Shown: positions 1 to 11,701 of the stretch, piece by piece
How positions within the stretch are numbered: position 1 is the stretch's first letter
Layout of the letters: each line of letters starts with the position of its first letter
NCBI GenBank assembly: GCA_025526915.1
Contig: JAHLKH010000080.1
Coordinates: 1 to 64,000, forward strand
Reading direction: 5' to 3'
Source of the DNA: Entophlyctis helioformis
Lineage: Eukaryota > Chytridiomycota > Chytridiomycetes > Chytridiales > Chytriomycetaceae
DNA: 64,000 nucleotides
The notes under the pieces: generated by a model
What the model saw: the letters and a program-made list of their open reading frames with translations, nothing else
What the model was told of the DNA's origin: nothing
Database searches by the model: none
Translations under genes and position numbers: made by a program

Positions 1-3000
1 ATTGAACATTGCCAAGACGCTGAGTCTGATCAGCCAGGGTGTGGTCGGGATGATCGGCTCAGAGTACAGCTACATCAGCAAGCCCGTAAGCGTCCACCTG
101 TCCATGCCCGCCAAGTTGGCGTCTGGCCAGTGTCCGCCAACGCATGTGCTCACATCCACGACTTGCAATGCACACTCTCGACGGCGGCGGCGGTGGGGGG
201 CGAGGGCAGACGGCGATTGTTGCATCCACACGCAACTTGCCGCAGTGCGACGGATCGTCGAGCAGCCCGGACCTGTCAGACAAGTCCATCTACCCCAACT
301 TTTTCCGCGCGATCCCGTCCGACAACCTGCAGGGCAAAGCCATCTTTGACTTTGTGTTGCGCCAGGGGTGGCGGCGCATTGCGATTCTGAACGAGGCCGA
401 GGGGTACGGCACGGGACTGATGCGGGTGATCACCACAGCCGCGCAGGGCTCGCCCGTGTCGATCCTGTCGCAGCAGACGTTCCCGTTGCGCGGGATGAAC
501 AACAAGACCGACTGGGACCCGTACTTCAAGTCGATCACCGACCTCAACTTGTATGTGATTGTGCTCATCATGAGCGATGTCGGGCACCTGTTTACGCGCG
601 CGCGCGAGCTCGGGTTGACGAGCAGCAAGTACGTGTGGGTGACGTCCGAGGGCGTGCTTCCGTACATTGACGACACGTATCCGGCCGGTGTAAGATACAA
701 GTGCATTGGGGATTGCGCGTGATCAATCGATGGAGTGAACAGGATGGCTGACAGCGCATTTGCGCGGCATGCAGATGATCTCGTTCTCGCCGACGGGCGG
801 ATATGGCCCACAGAACGAGGCGTTCAAGCAGGCATGGCGCGACAATGCATGGCGCGAGCCGTATGTTGCCGCCAATGCTGCAGACGAGCCCCTGTTTGTG
901 AGTGTCCACCGTCCGCCCCGCCATGACGACTCTCTTGTGCTGCTGCAACGCAACGCGCTGACATGACGATCCATCGCGTGCAGTTTATGACCAACTTCGC
1001 CTCGTGTGTGGAGCTGCTGCTCCGCGGGTTCGACGACTACCTCACCAACACATCATCGACGGTGCAGAGCCTGGCGTCCGGCTCGCTGACCGCCGGATTC
1101 CCCAAACCCCACGTCATGTTTGGCAAGTTTGGGCAGACGATGCTGCCCGTGGGCACGGCGCTCATTGACGAGAACGGCGACCCGCTCATGTCGTACGACA
1201 TTTACAACATGTTGCCGCAGAACCAAGAGGTTGTGCTGGTGGGGTCGTGGGATGCGCAGACGCGCAAGATTACGCTCACCAGAGACATTATCTATCCGTC
1301 CGGTGAGTACATGGCGCTTGTCTTACGCATCGTCTGCCCCTGCTCGCTCGTCTGCACGCTGACCGCAGCCAAAATGGATGTGGCGAAACCACAGGATTGA
1401 CCAAGACACCACTGGACAACATCGATCCGTACGACTACCTGTTCACGATCGGTCTGGCCGAGTGGCCGGGCGGCCTGACGTTTGCCGCCAATATTCTGAT
1501 GATGATCTTGCTGCTGGGGCTGTTTGACTACCATATCGTGTACCAGAACGACCGCAAGCTCAAAGCCACGTCTGTCGAGTCGCAAATGTTTATCATCACT
1601 GGCCTCATTCTGGCGTGTTTCGATGTGCTGACCATGATCGGGGTAAGCCAGCCAGCCAGCCCAGCCAGCCAACGAGTCGCGACTGCCTGCAACGGTTGCG
1701 CCAGTGAGCGGCTGTGGGCTAACACAGGTGTGGACAGACACCGACCATGACGACGTGCGTGGCAGACATCTGGATTCTCGGGCTCGCGTTCCCGCTCGTT
1801 CTCGGTGCACTGACCGTCAAGCTGGCGCGAATCTGGGTCATCATCAACGGCCTCTCGCCGCTGCGCTTCCTGCTGCAGCACCAAGGCCTCATTCTCTCGA
1901 CCGGGATCCTCGTCGGCGTCGACGCCATTATCCTCGCCGCATGGTGCGCCATCGACGCGCCACGCCCGCTCATGGTGTCCATCTCGCCGACCAAGTTTCA
2001 GTGGGTCTGCACGTCGACGTCGGCGCGTCTGCAGCAAGGCTTCTCCTTGGCGCTCGTCGTGTGGAACTCGCTGCTGCTGGCCGCGTGCACGTGTCTTGCC
2101 ATTGCGACGCGCAACGTGCAGTCCGAGTTCAACGAGGCCAAGTACATTGGCATCGCCGTGTACAACCAGGTGGTCATTCTCGTGTTTGCGATGCCGATCC
2201 TCCTGACCGCGAGCACGAGCATGGAGATCAAGGGGCTGTATCTGATCAAGCAGGGTGCGCTGATCATTATTGTGGGCGTGACGATCGTGTCGCTGTTTGG
2301 CCGGCAGATGTACAACGCGGTGGCCAAGGCGACCGGCATTTCTGTTGCTCCGCAGGGAACAGCCACGTCGGGTGTAGGCGCCGACCTGCTGTCGCAATTC
2401 CACGGGACAGGCGGTGCCGCGTCCAAACCAGGCGCCGCAGGGCGCAGCAGCAACAGTCTCAATCGCAGTGGGGGCGGATCGCGTGGCAACATCATGGCCG
2501 ACTCGAGCGCACAACCACCACCAGGCAGCACCGCGCTGCCAGGCGGCATCATGATGCGCGCAACGACGATCAAGGGCCAGTCTGGCGGTGGTGGTGGTGC
2601 TGGGCAACTGCTGATGCCGCCATCGCCCGAACAAGGCCAGCCGCCGTCGCCATCGTCGCCCACCCCCATCTCGACGACATCCGAAGGCCAGCCGCTCATC
2701 CAAGGCAACGCATCGCCAACGTCGCCAGGCATGCCGTCCTCGTCGACAGACCCGCCGCCCGCCGGCGCTGCCGACTCCAGCGTGTCCAGCACGATCTACC
2801 GGTTCACGGGCAAGTACAAGGAGCCCGGCGGCATGATGTCGCTCTGGATCTCGTCCGAGATGATGTACTTTGCGTCGTCGCATATCCTCGTGTTCCGGCA
2901 GCTGCAGCTCAGCCGCGACGGCAAGACGACGCGCATCGTGTCCGAGACCGGGCTGTCCAAGACGACGGTGCTGTTCGTGTCAGAGGTCAAGGGGCTCATG

Positions 3001-3318
3001 GTCGGCGAGGACATGAACGAGCCGACACTGATGCTGCGGACCAAGGCCGCGGACGTTGGGTCGATCCGGCTTGACACCAAGGAGCAGGCGACGCAGCTGG
3101 CGGACCTGGTGCGTGCGGGCATCACAGAGGGCATTGCGGCGGCGATGAAGAAGAAGCGCGCGAGGGCCGGCACGTCGTTATGGGGTGTCGCAAGCGCTGT
3201 TGCGGGGGCTGTGAGCGGCGCCGTGGGTGCCGCGGGCGGTTCACCAGCTGTGCGAGCACGGAGATTGTCCGCCCAGCGACGCCGGGAAGAGCAGCAAGAC
3301 TCTGACAATGAGGACTGA
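1..3318 (+). CDS. Class C (GABA-B/metabotropic-like) G-protein-coupled receptor, 5' truncated
   Basis: The start lies before the window. Exons fit at <1-85, 210-689, 775-897, 984-1302, 1395-1642 and 1738-3318, all GT-AG with consistent phase. The first four exons encode a periplasmic-binding-protein-like (ANF receptor) ligand domain, seen in GVVGMIGSEYS, DKSIYPNFFRAIPSDN and a following Rossmann-like half. Exons 5-6 encode seven hydrophobic segments, beginning with FAANILMMILLLGLF and ending with GALIIIVGVTIVSLF; the KLARIWVI after TM3 is typical of the family. The receptor would sit in the plasma membrane and signal through G proteins. The cytoplasmic tail is long: about 150 residues of Ser/Pro/Gly-rich linker, then a folded-looking segment of about 120 residues (2779-3160). 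The ligand is unknown. The family call is firm; the GABA-B-like subclass is inferred from the short extracellular-to-TM linker without a Cys-rich domain. Confidence 0.88.
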
Positions 3319-3486
3319 ATGCCGGCATGCGATGCAACGGCAGACGAGATGTGCGAGGATGTGGACGTTGTAGAGGACGTGCGAGGATGGGCGAGAGAGA
3401 CACGCATGCAGTGGAAGCATGCATGCACCAACACAAGAAAACAATCATCATAGCCGAACAATAAACCGAGACGCAAAAATGTTCAT

Positions 3487-5571
3487 TCAGACAAACCAGT
3501 CACGGCTGGGCTTGGTGATGACGACCGTCTCGCGGAGGTCATTGATCATCAGCACGTCCTCGATGCGCACGCCACCAAGCTTGACGAGCCCGTCGCGCTC
3601 GATGCGGTCAAAGTTGATATGGCCGGCCATCTTGGGATCATTCTTCATAATGTCCAGGAGGTACGGGATAAAGTAGACGCCTGGCTCGATGGTCATGGCT
3701 GAGCCGGGCTCGAGCACGAGATCGGCCGCCGCAGCCGTCTGCCACGGGTGAAGCGACAGCGCCGACGGGAACCCGATGCCATGGTCGCGCATGGCGGCCA
3801 CAAACGCAGTCTTGTCGGCATCGGTCGTGGCGCTCGAAGCCGCCACGCCAGCCGGCGCATCGTCGGGAAGCGGGATCGGGTCGTGCACGTCCAGCCCAAT
3901 GCGGTGGCCGACACCGTGCGGCATGAAGGCAAACACGACGCCGTCAGCCAGCAGCGTCTCCAGGTCGCCCTTGAGGTAGCCGTACTGTAGCAACTGCTGC
4001 GTGATGGACCGCGCCGACGCCGCAATGACGCGTGCCCACGGGTTGCCGTCGCGGAACTCGGCCATGGCCGCATGCTGCGCATTGGCCACAATGTTGTGCA
4101 CGCGGCGCATCAGCGGCGTCCACGCGTTCTTGCGCACATAGGTGCGCGTGAGGTCGGATGCATAGCCCTGGTACGCGCCGGCCGCGTCAATGAGAACAAA
4201 CTGTCCGCGCGTGATGGGGGTGTACCCGCCGTCCTCGGACTCGCCGGTCGGATAGTGGAGGACGGCCGAGTGCGGGCCGGCGCCGACGATGGGGTTGTAG
4301 GCCTGGAGCCGCGCGCCGCAGACGGTGGAGAGGTCCTCAAAGGTGGAGGCGAGCGTGGTTTCCATGACGTCGGCGTCCGAGTCGTGGGTCTCGATGTAGC
4401 GGCCGACCTGGGCATGCGTCCAAGCGGCGACTTGGGAGGCATACGTGAGGTGTGCACGCTCGGCAGGCGTCTTGACCTGGCGGGCGAAGCGGAACGCGTT
4501 GTCCAGCGAGCGCATGTACGTGACTTGGAGGACAGGCTCCGCAACCGGCTTGGCATCCGAGGGGCCGGCGGGCGGCGTCGGAGGGGCGGGAGGAAAGGCC
4601 GTGCCGGGAGCAGGGAAGCCGAGATCGGACGGGATGTTGGCGACGATGGCGTGGATGGCCGCCGGGTCGCCCGCCGTCAGCAGCGTGCGGCCGGCAAGCA
4701 CGTTGGTCACGTTGGCGATCGAGTGCACGGCCGACACCTTGTACATGTCCCGGACGACGGACGGCTCGAGGGGCGGGCGGTTGAAGACAGCCTGGCGCTG
4801 GGTGAGCACGGGCAGGAAGATCTCAATGTGCAGGCGCTGCGTGGGGTCTTCGGTGTAGGGGCCGGCGTCTGCGCTGTCGTTGTTGGCAGCGGCATCAGCA
4901 TCAGCATCAGCGGCGGAGGATGCAGAAGCGGAAGAAGACGAGGACGCGCGGACAAGCGGGGCGGTGGGGGCGGCGGGCGGCAGCGAGACGACGACCAGGG
5001 CGTCCGAGACAAAGAAGGGGCCGAGCAGGTACATGATGTTGCCGGTCTGCCTGTAGCCCGGCAGGTCCATGTCGGACTCGGGCCGCAGGAAGCGCGGCGC
5101 GGCGGCGAGCACGATGGACGTGTTGGGGGCCAGGGGCGGCAGCAGCGAGGCGAGGCGAGCGCGGGTCTCGGTGACCAGGGCGTGCGGGTGCACCTGCGGC
5201 AGACGCACGGGGCACGACGGCGAGGCGTGGCGGTGGTGGTGGGGGCTGCCCTTGCCGGGCTTGCCGCTGTTGTGTGCACCGTGCGCGCCGTGTGCACCAG
5301 AGGCGAGGTCGCTGTCGTCGACGCTGTCGTCGTAGCTGCCGAGCAGCAGCAGCAGCAGCACAAAGACGGCCGAGGCTGCGGCAACCAGCGTCCACGGGCG
5401 GGAGCGCGAGCGCATGTGCAGATTGCTGTTGGTGGTGTTGGTGTTGGTGGTTGTGGTGTTGCTGTTGCTGTCCTTGGCAGCGGCCGCCGTGCGCACGGAT
5501 CCGGCCTCGACGTCGCCGCCGTGCACGCTGCCGTAGCCGGTACTACTGCCCAACAAGCCTTGCTTTTCCAT
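3487..5571 (-). CDS. Membrane-anchored M24 metallopeptidase, Xaa-Pro dipeptidase/aminopeptidase type
   Basis: A single-exon gene of 694 aa. The start at 5571 (MEKQGLLGSS) was chosen because the open frame upstream has no similarity and runs into the next gene. Residues 1-60 are Ser/Thr/Asn-rich, residues 61-78 form one transmembrane segment (a run of Val/Leu), and a His/Gly/Ala-rich stretch follows. The N-terminal half resembles the AMP_N domain; the C-terminal half is a pita-bread fold. All five metal ligands are visible: two Asp in LIDAAGAYQGYASDLTRT, the His in FMPHGVGHRIG, Glu in MTIEPGVY and Glu in GVRIEDVL. The family cleaves Xaa-Pro bonds using two divalent metals. The usual enzymes are soluble and about 480-520 aa, so the signal-anchor and long N-terminus suggest a type II enzyme facing the secretory lumen, vacuole or outside. 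Its start is divergent from the next gene, 54 bp away. Confidence 0.85.
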   Translation of the reverse strand: MEKQGLLGSSTGYGSVHGGDVEAGSVRTAAAAKDSNSNTTTTNTNTTNSNLHMRSRSRPWTLVAAASAVFVLLLLLLGSYDDSVDDSDLASGAHGAHGAHNSGKPGKGSPHHHRHASPSCPVRLPQVHPHALVTETRARLASLLPPLAPNTSIVLAAAPRFLRPESDMDLPGYRQTGNIMYLLGPFFVSDALVVVSLPPAAPTAPLVRASSSSSASASSAADADADAAANNDSADAGPYTEDPTQRLHIEIFLPVLTQRQAVFNRPPLEPSVVRDMYKVSAVHSIANVTNVLAGRTLLTAGDPAAIHAIVANIPSDLGFPAPGTAFPPAPPTPPAGPSDAKPVAEPVLQVTYMRSLDNAFRFARQVKTPAERAHLTYASQVAAWTHAQVGRYIETHDSDADVMETTLASTFEDLSTVCGARLQAYNPIVGAGPHSAVLHYPTGESEDGGYTPITRGQFVLIDAAGAYQGYASDLTRTYVRKNAWTPLMRRVHNIVANAQHAAMAEFRDGNPWARVIAASARSITQQLLQYGYLKGDLETLLADGVVFAFMPHGVGHRIGLDVHDPIPLPDDAPAGVAASSATTDADKTAFVAAMRDHGIGFPSALSLHPWQTAAAADLVLEPGSAMTIEPGVYFIPYLLDIMKNDPKMAGHINFDRIERDGLVKLGGVRIEDVLMINDLRETVVITKPSRDWFV

Positions 5572-5625
5572 CGATTCGATTGCAGTCACTGCTTCAGATT
5601 GCTTCGATAAAGTCTCATTTTTGAC

Positions 5626-7785
5626 ATGGACGGCGGCGACCTGCAGCCAGTGTCCAAGACGCTGACGATGCCCCGACGGGGCGGCACCAACGGCACCAGC
5701 AACAGCAACGGCAGCGGCAGCGGCTACGGCAACAGCTACGGCGCCGGCGGCTCTGCGTACGGCGGCAGCAGCAGCAAGTACAGCACGGGCGGCAACGACG
5801 GCGGCTTCTCGGCCCGCCCGCAGTCGCCGCTGGCTGGCGGCCCGGGCGGCCTGGCGTCGTGGGTGCGTCGATGAGTCTGTCGGTGTGTCTGTGTGTGTGA
5901 CTGTGTGTGTGCATCGAGTGCTGACCGTCGCCCACACTTGGCTGCCACTCTGGCTGCCACTCTCGCTGGCTGCCTGCCACTCTCGCTGGCTGCCACTCTG
6001 CCGCTCTGCCTGTGCATCCATCCACGCAACTGCTGCTTGGGCCGGTGGTTGCTGGTTGGCTGCTGCGACGCCGCATTGCAACCTGCAACGACATACAACG
6101 ACATACGACATACAACGACATACAACGACATACAACGACATACACCAACTGCAACACCTGCAACGACATACACCAACTGCGGCACACGCCACGCAGATCC
6201 CGTCCGACCCGTGGGCCCGCACGGCCATTGGCTGGTCGCTCGCCCAGCTGCTGCTCGTCGGCATCCTCGAGGTCGTGCTGGCCGCCAACCACTCGGCGTA
6301 CGTGGCCGACATTGGCAACCAGAAGCCGGGCTGGCCCTCGGTGCCCGCCATCGGCTCGTCGCCCGGCTACCCGTCCAAGGACCTCATCTACAACAATGGC
6401 CGTGCCATCACCGTCTACCACGGCCTGTTTGTCTGCGGCCTGGTCTTCCAGTTTGTCATGGCCTACGACGCTGTGAGTGTGCAATGTGCCGTATGGAATG
6501 TGCCGTGTCCAACGAGCCGTGTGCCGTGTGCAAATGTGGCGTTTCGCGGGCGTGTGCTCAGGGTGCTGTGCCACCCAACACCGACGCAGCAGATGGAACC
6601 ACCCGCTGCTCTACCCTGCCCCTGCACACACATGCACTCTCCGTCACACACACACGTCTTACACACGCTCTCTCTTCATGTGCGCGCCAGATCTTCAACA
6701 TGTCCGTCATCCAGCTCGTGACCACGTCCATATTCAACTGGTCGCTCGCCATCTACTCGATCGTCCAGAGCTCGCAGGCCGCCAACCTGCTCGACAACGT
6801 GCCCGCCCGCCTGGTGCGCAACGTCGGCCCGCACCCAACCACCACCACCGAGATCATCATCATGGTCGTCATGTTTGTGTTTGCCGTCGGCTGGGTCTAC
6901 CTGTCCTACCAGCTGTACAAGGTCTTTGGCTGGACGCTGTTCAAGGAAATGGGAGCCGACATCAACGTCCGCAGTAAGCCGTCTGCCTTGTTCTGCTGCC
7001 TTGTCCTGCGCCTTGTCCTGCTGCTGCCACTGCTCACACGGCCGTCTCTCCACACACACCGATCGACAGACCAGCTCATGGTGTACCACGTCTATCTGCT
7101 GCTCCTCAAGCTCGACGTGTTCTTCTTCCTCGGCTTCTCGTTCCAGTTTCTGTTTCTGGTCCTGACCACGCAGGGCTCGACAACCGACTTTATCCTGCAC
7201 GCCGCCGTGGCCACGCCGGGCACTGTGGTCCTGCTGGCACTCGCCTACTTTGCCGTGAGTTGCCGCGCTAGATGGACGATGGAAGGTAGAAGCCTGTCGC
7301 GCTCAACGCTGACTCGCCCATCGCATGCACACACGTCCACACACAAACGCACATACATACAGATCCGCCGTGAGAGCAAGGTGCTCATGATCACCACAAT
7401 GGTCGGCCTGCTTGGCGGCGGTGCGTACCTCGTGTCCAAGCTGGTGGACGTGTACTCGCCGGCCAACGAAGCCAAGTACTCGTCGTCCAAGCGGTCCATC
7501 ACGTTCTTTATCATCCTGGCGCTGCTCATGACGGCCGCGACGCTCGTGTCTGCGTTCCTCAACTACCTCAACTTTGGCAAGGGGCTCATGGACCAGCTCA
7601 ACTCGCGGTCAGGCAGCGGCTCGGCCAACGGCGGCTCGGGCAGCCGCAGCGGCATGGGCGGCAAGCGGTCTCCCAGCGGCCTCGAGCTGAACGATCTCGA
7701 GGGCAACGGCCACGTGCGGATGGGCGGATCCGTGCAGACCGTCTCGCCGTCGCAGGCCAAGCCTCGCTGGAACCTGGACGGCTGA
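5626..7785 (+). CDS. UPF0658-like Golgi multi-pass membrane protein
   Basis: Exons 5626-5862, 6197-6472, 6691-6973, 7070-7254 and 7363-7785 join in phase to give 467 aa. The first ~80 residues are a Gly/Ser/Asn-rich cytosolic tail. About seven hydrophobic segments follow, including RTAIGWSLAQLLLVGILEV, IIIMVVMFVFAVGWVYLSY and a diagnostic LLKLDVFFFLGFSFQF segment that matches my memory of the fungal UPF0658 family (annotated as a Golgi membrane protein in fission yeast). The C-terminus is Ser/Gly-rich again. Molecular function in the family is unknown. The 334-nt first intron contains tandem copies of a CAACGACATA unit and is the longest of the gene. The family assignment rests on the KLDVFFF segment and topology. 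Confidence 0.7.
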
Positions 7786-8257
7786 GCGTCTAAGCTTCTA
7801 GGCGTCTTCACCTATGCCAGCCCCTGCCATACACTCATTGTTCCCTATTTCAACACACAATACATGCCATGCCACACTGATGATCCACGAGGGGCATCTG
7901 CTGATCGCTCATGCAGACTTCTGGATGGCGCACTGATCCACGGCTGCATTCGCGGTCGTCGGTGCCTGCATGCGCCACCTGGGCACGACACTCGCCTGGT
8001 GCACCTGCGTGGCATCGCCTTGTGCACCTGCGTGGCTTCGCCTTGTGGCTTCGCCTTGTCTGCGGCCGGCCTGGCGCATCCACGCCGGTCGGTCAGTCGG
8101 TCCATTGGTCGCTCGGTCGGTGCGACTCTTCGGGACAATCACTTTGGCCGCCCCCTCCAGCGCCGTCAGCTGATCACGGGCGAAACTCAACGGCACCAAA
8201 AACGCTGTTTGAGCCGTCGCCCGGCTTCTGCCCTCCAAGTCGACATCTCGATCCGTC
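7786..8257. other. Intergenic region between UPF0658 gene and BTA1
   Basis: It contains imperfect tandem GTGGCTTCGCCTTGT units (about 8005-8062) and a GGTCGGTC-type run (about 8090-8125). I see no gene. The right end should hold the BTA1 promoter. Confidence 0.45.
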
Positions 8258-11200
8258 ATGCCGCCCAAGCCAAAGGTCACGCCCCGCACCAACATCGACG
8301 GTGCGCACCAGCAGAACCTGCACGTCCGCACGGGCTCGCGCCTGTCGTCCAAGGGCAAGCCGCTGCTGGCGCACAAGCGCCTGTGGCTGGCCGTCGCCGT
8401 CGCCGTGCCGCTGCTCGCCACCGACTGGATCCCCGCGTCGTCGTACCTGGGCGGCCTCAAGGCCCGCCTCGTCGAGTCGTCGGCCGCCTTCTCGTACATG
8501 CCGTCGGGCCTGGCCTTTGTGCTGCTCGCTGCGCTGCTGTCGCTCGTGTACCTGTCCGCCACCGTCGGCAGGCCGTACCTCGTCTTTGCCTACAACTGCT
8601 TCATCAAGCCGTACCTCAAGTCCAAGCCCGCCGGCATCGAGTCGGATGAGCACCAGAAGCGCCTCGAGATGTTCTACGAGGGCCAGGCCGACGTCTACGA
8701 TGTGACCCGCCGCCGGTATGTCTCTTGCTGTGCTGTGCCTGCCTGCCTGCCTGTCTGCCTGCCTGCCTGCCTGCCTGCCTGCCCAGAGCAGTGCAGTGTC
8801 TCTTGCCTCCCTGCGTTCCCTCGCTATCCATCCATCCATCCGTCCATCCACACTCCATTATGCACTGTGTCATGCACTCCACTGCCCGCTTGCATACCAC
8901 TTCCTGCACTTCCTGCACTCCCGCCCGCCATGCCGCAATGCACGCCAGTGGAATGCAGCGGAATGCAGCGGAATGCAGCACAGTGCGCAGCATCTGGCTG
9001 GCTGCTCTGATCTCTCGTGTCCTTTGTCATCTTTAGTCATCCACGCTCCCCCTCCTTTGTCTGCCCGTCTGCCTGCCTGCCTGCCTGTTCCCCCTGCCTG
9101 CCTGCCTGCCCATCCATCCATCCTTGCTGCTGGCTGCTGCCCTGTCTGGCCGTCCTGCCCTTGGATGCACGCACACATGCACGCATGCACGCCAGACTGA
9201 ACGCCGCTGAATGCGGGCGGCGGCGTGCTCCGCGGCACGGCCCACGGCCCGCGCACATGCTTGCCGTTGCCGCGTGTGATTGGACGGCCTGTGTGCGTGA
9301 GTGCGTTTGTGTGCCCGCGCGTGTCACTTCACATGCCACGCAGACGCCTCCTTTCCACAACCTTCCATGGCCTTCCAGGCGGGGCTGCCGGCTACCATCG
9401 CGGCAATGCGCCATCGCCCATCCATCGCCCGTCCATCGCCCCATCACCCCACCCACCCCCGCTGATCTCGCCTGATCTCGCATGGCTTGGCCCGCCGTGC
9501 TGGCGCCGATCCGCCACTCGTGCAGGACGCCATCTGCGTTCATCTGCCTCGTGCACCTGCCACTGACACTGCTGCTGCATCTGCCCACATGCCCATGCCC
9601 ATGCCACGTCCACGATCGTCCTCATTCCAGCCTCCTCCGTGGCCGCTCCACCATGCTCAAGCTCTGCGCCGCCCAGCTCCGCCAGTACTACCCGTGCCAC
9701 TTTGCCAACGACTTCCAGGTCGGCAAGTCGGGCGAGACCGTCAACGACCCCTCGACCCTGCCCTCGCCCCCTCTCTCGCCCTCGTTCCTCGCCGGCCAGG
9801 ACAAGCGCTTCGCTTGGATCGACATTGGCGGCGGCACCGGCGAGAACATCGAGCGCATGAACGCCTTCTTCCCCATCCGCAACTTCGACAAGGTCTACCT
9901 CGTCGACATCACCCCCTCGCTCTGCGAGGTCGCCCGCAAGCGCTTCAAGCGCCTCGGCTGGACCAACGTCACCGTGCTCTGCCTCGACGCCTCCAAGTTT
10001 GAGATCCCCAAGGAGGACGGCCCCGAGGACCTCGAGATCGCCCTCATCACCATGTCGTACTCGCTCACCATGATCGAGACCTACTACCCCATCGTCGACC
10101 GCATCGCCGAGGTCCTCGCCCCCTCGGGCATCATGGGCGTCGCCGACTTTTACGTCTCCGCCAAGCGCTCCGTCGACCCCACCCGCCAGCTCGGCTGGTT
10201 CATGCGCTGGTTCTGGGCCATCTGGTTCGACCAGGACAACGTCTACCTCTCCCCCGGCCGTCGCGAGTACCTCGAGCACAAGTTCAAGACCATCAAGGCC
10301 CTCTCTGGCCTCAACAACTTTGTCAAGCCCTTTGTCAAGATCCCCTACTACGTCTGGGTCGGCGGCCAGAAGGACGCCACCATGCCCACGTTTGCTCTCG
10401 ATGCCGCCGCCGAGGAGGCTGTCACCCGCGCCGAGGCCGGCGAGTTCTCCGACGACGAGGAGGAGACTGCCGGCATGACCGTCCCCCACCCCTCTGCCGA
10501 CTCCAAGGACCTGTCGACCGTCTCCGCCAACCACATCCACGGCCAGGGCTTCCGCTGGAGACAGCCGTTCGACCCCAAGCTGATTGAGCGCTTCTCCACA
10601 TACATTTACGCGTTTGCCTGGGAAGACCCCCGCGTCGACCTCGAGTTCCTCGACCTCAAGCCCTCTGACCGCATGTTTGTCATCACCTCGGGTGGCTGCA
10701 ACGTCCTCGAGTACGCCATCAAGGTCGGCCCCGAGAGAATCCACTCGGTCGACCTCAACCCCTGCCAGAACAACATGCTCGAGCTCAAGCTTGCCGCCGT
10801 GTCCGGTCTCAGCTACAACGACTACTGGCGTCTCCTCGGCGAGGGCTTCATCCCCAACTTCTCGACGATCCTTGATACCCACCTGTCGCCATACATGTCG
10901 CCGTACGCGTACCACTTCTGGAAGCAGACGGGCAACTTCAAGAACATCTTCAAGACGGGCTGCTCCGGTCTCGCCATCCGCGTCTTCCAGTTTGTCGTCC
11001 GCGTCCGCGGCCTCCGCCCCGTCGTCGAGCGCATGTGCAATGCATCCACCATTGAGGAGCAGAACAAGATCTGGCTCAACGAGCTCCGCCCCGAGTTCCT
11101 CTCCAAGTGGCTCATCCGCATCCTCAACAACGACCGCTTCCTCTGGGGTGCCCTCGGCGTCCCGCCTGCACAGATGCAGATGCTCCTCCAGGAGGGCTCT

Positions 11201-11701
11201 GCGCACGAGTACTGCGTCAACACGCTCGACCCCGTCGTGGCCTCGACCCACCTCCGCGACGACAACTACTTCTACTACATGCCCCTCATGCTCAAGTTCA
11301 ACCCCGACGCTCCCGGCAACCCCGCGTACATCACCGAGGAGGGCTACAACCTGCTCCGCGCCGAGCCCCACCGCATGGACGCCATCCAGATCCACACCGA
11401 CTACATTATGAACGTGCTCAACAACAAGGTCAAGGACGGCGAGCTCACCAAGGTCATTCTCATGGACCACCTCGACTGGTTCTCGGTCGAGGACGCCACC
11501 GCCGAGATCGAGACGGTGCACAAGAAGATGGCCAAGGGCGGTCTCGTCTTCTGGAGATCCGCTGGCAAGCACCCCTGGTACAACGAGATCTTTGCCAAGA
11601 CTGGCTTCGAGGTCACCAAGTGCCAGGTGCGCGAGGGCGAGACGATGTACATTGACCGTGTCAACATGTACGCATCGTTCTACTGCGGCCGCAAGCTGTG
11701 A
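8258..11701 (+). CDS. BTA1: Betaine lipid (DGTS) synthase, fused methyltransferase and aminocarboxypropyltransferase
   Basis: Two exons, 8258-8715 and 9631-11701, give 842 aa; the splice restores DVTRRLLRGRSTMLK across the junction. The N-terminus has two membrane segments (LWLAVAVAVPLLAT and AFVLLAALLSLVYLSA). Next is a SAM-dependent methyltransferase domain with motif I IDIGGGTGEN (BtaB-like), then a BtaA/DUF3419-like domain starting near YAFAWEDPRVDLEFL with FVITSGGCNVLEY and SVDLNPCQNN. The enzyme moves the 3-amino-3-carboxypropyl group of SAM to diacylglycerol and then trimethylates it, making the phosphorus-free lipid DGTS in the ER. In other fungi and algae it is induced by phosphate limitation; no phosphate-response site is claimed here. 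The coding bias is very strong (almost all C or G at third positions), which suggests high expression. The only intron is 915 nt, far longer than its neighbours. Confidence 0.95.
8716..9630 (+). other. Unusually long, repeat-rich intron of BTA1
   Basis: The donor is GTATGT at 8716 and the acceptor TTCCAG ends at 9630; the splice is in phase. Inside are (TGCC)n tracts at about 8739-8783 and 9068-9110, CATCCATC runs, and three tandem GGAATGCAGC units near 8950-8980. No coding capacity is evident. Confidence 0.7.

Noticed and set aside
1528..2883. 451-codon minus-strand open frame
   Set aside because: Antisense to the receptor's membrane domain; His/Arg-rich translation typical of a shadow.
4072..5610. 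512-codon plus-strand open frame
   Set aside because: Antisense to the M24 peptidase, whose five metal ligands fix the coding strand.
6088..6180. CRISPR-like spaced CAACGACATACA repeats
   Set aside because: Units are adjacent with no unique spacers and lie in a eukaryotic intron; it is a simple tandem repeat.
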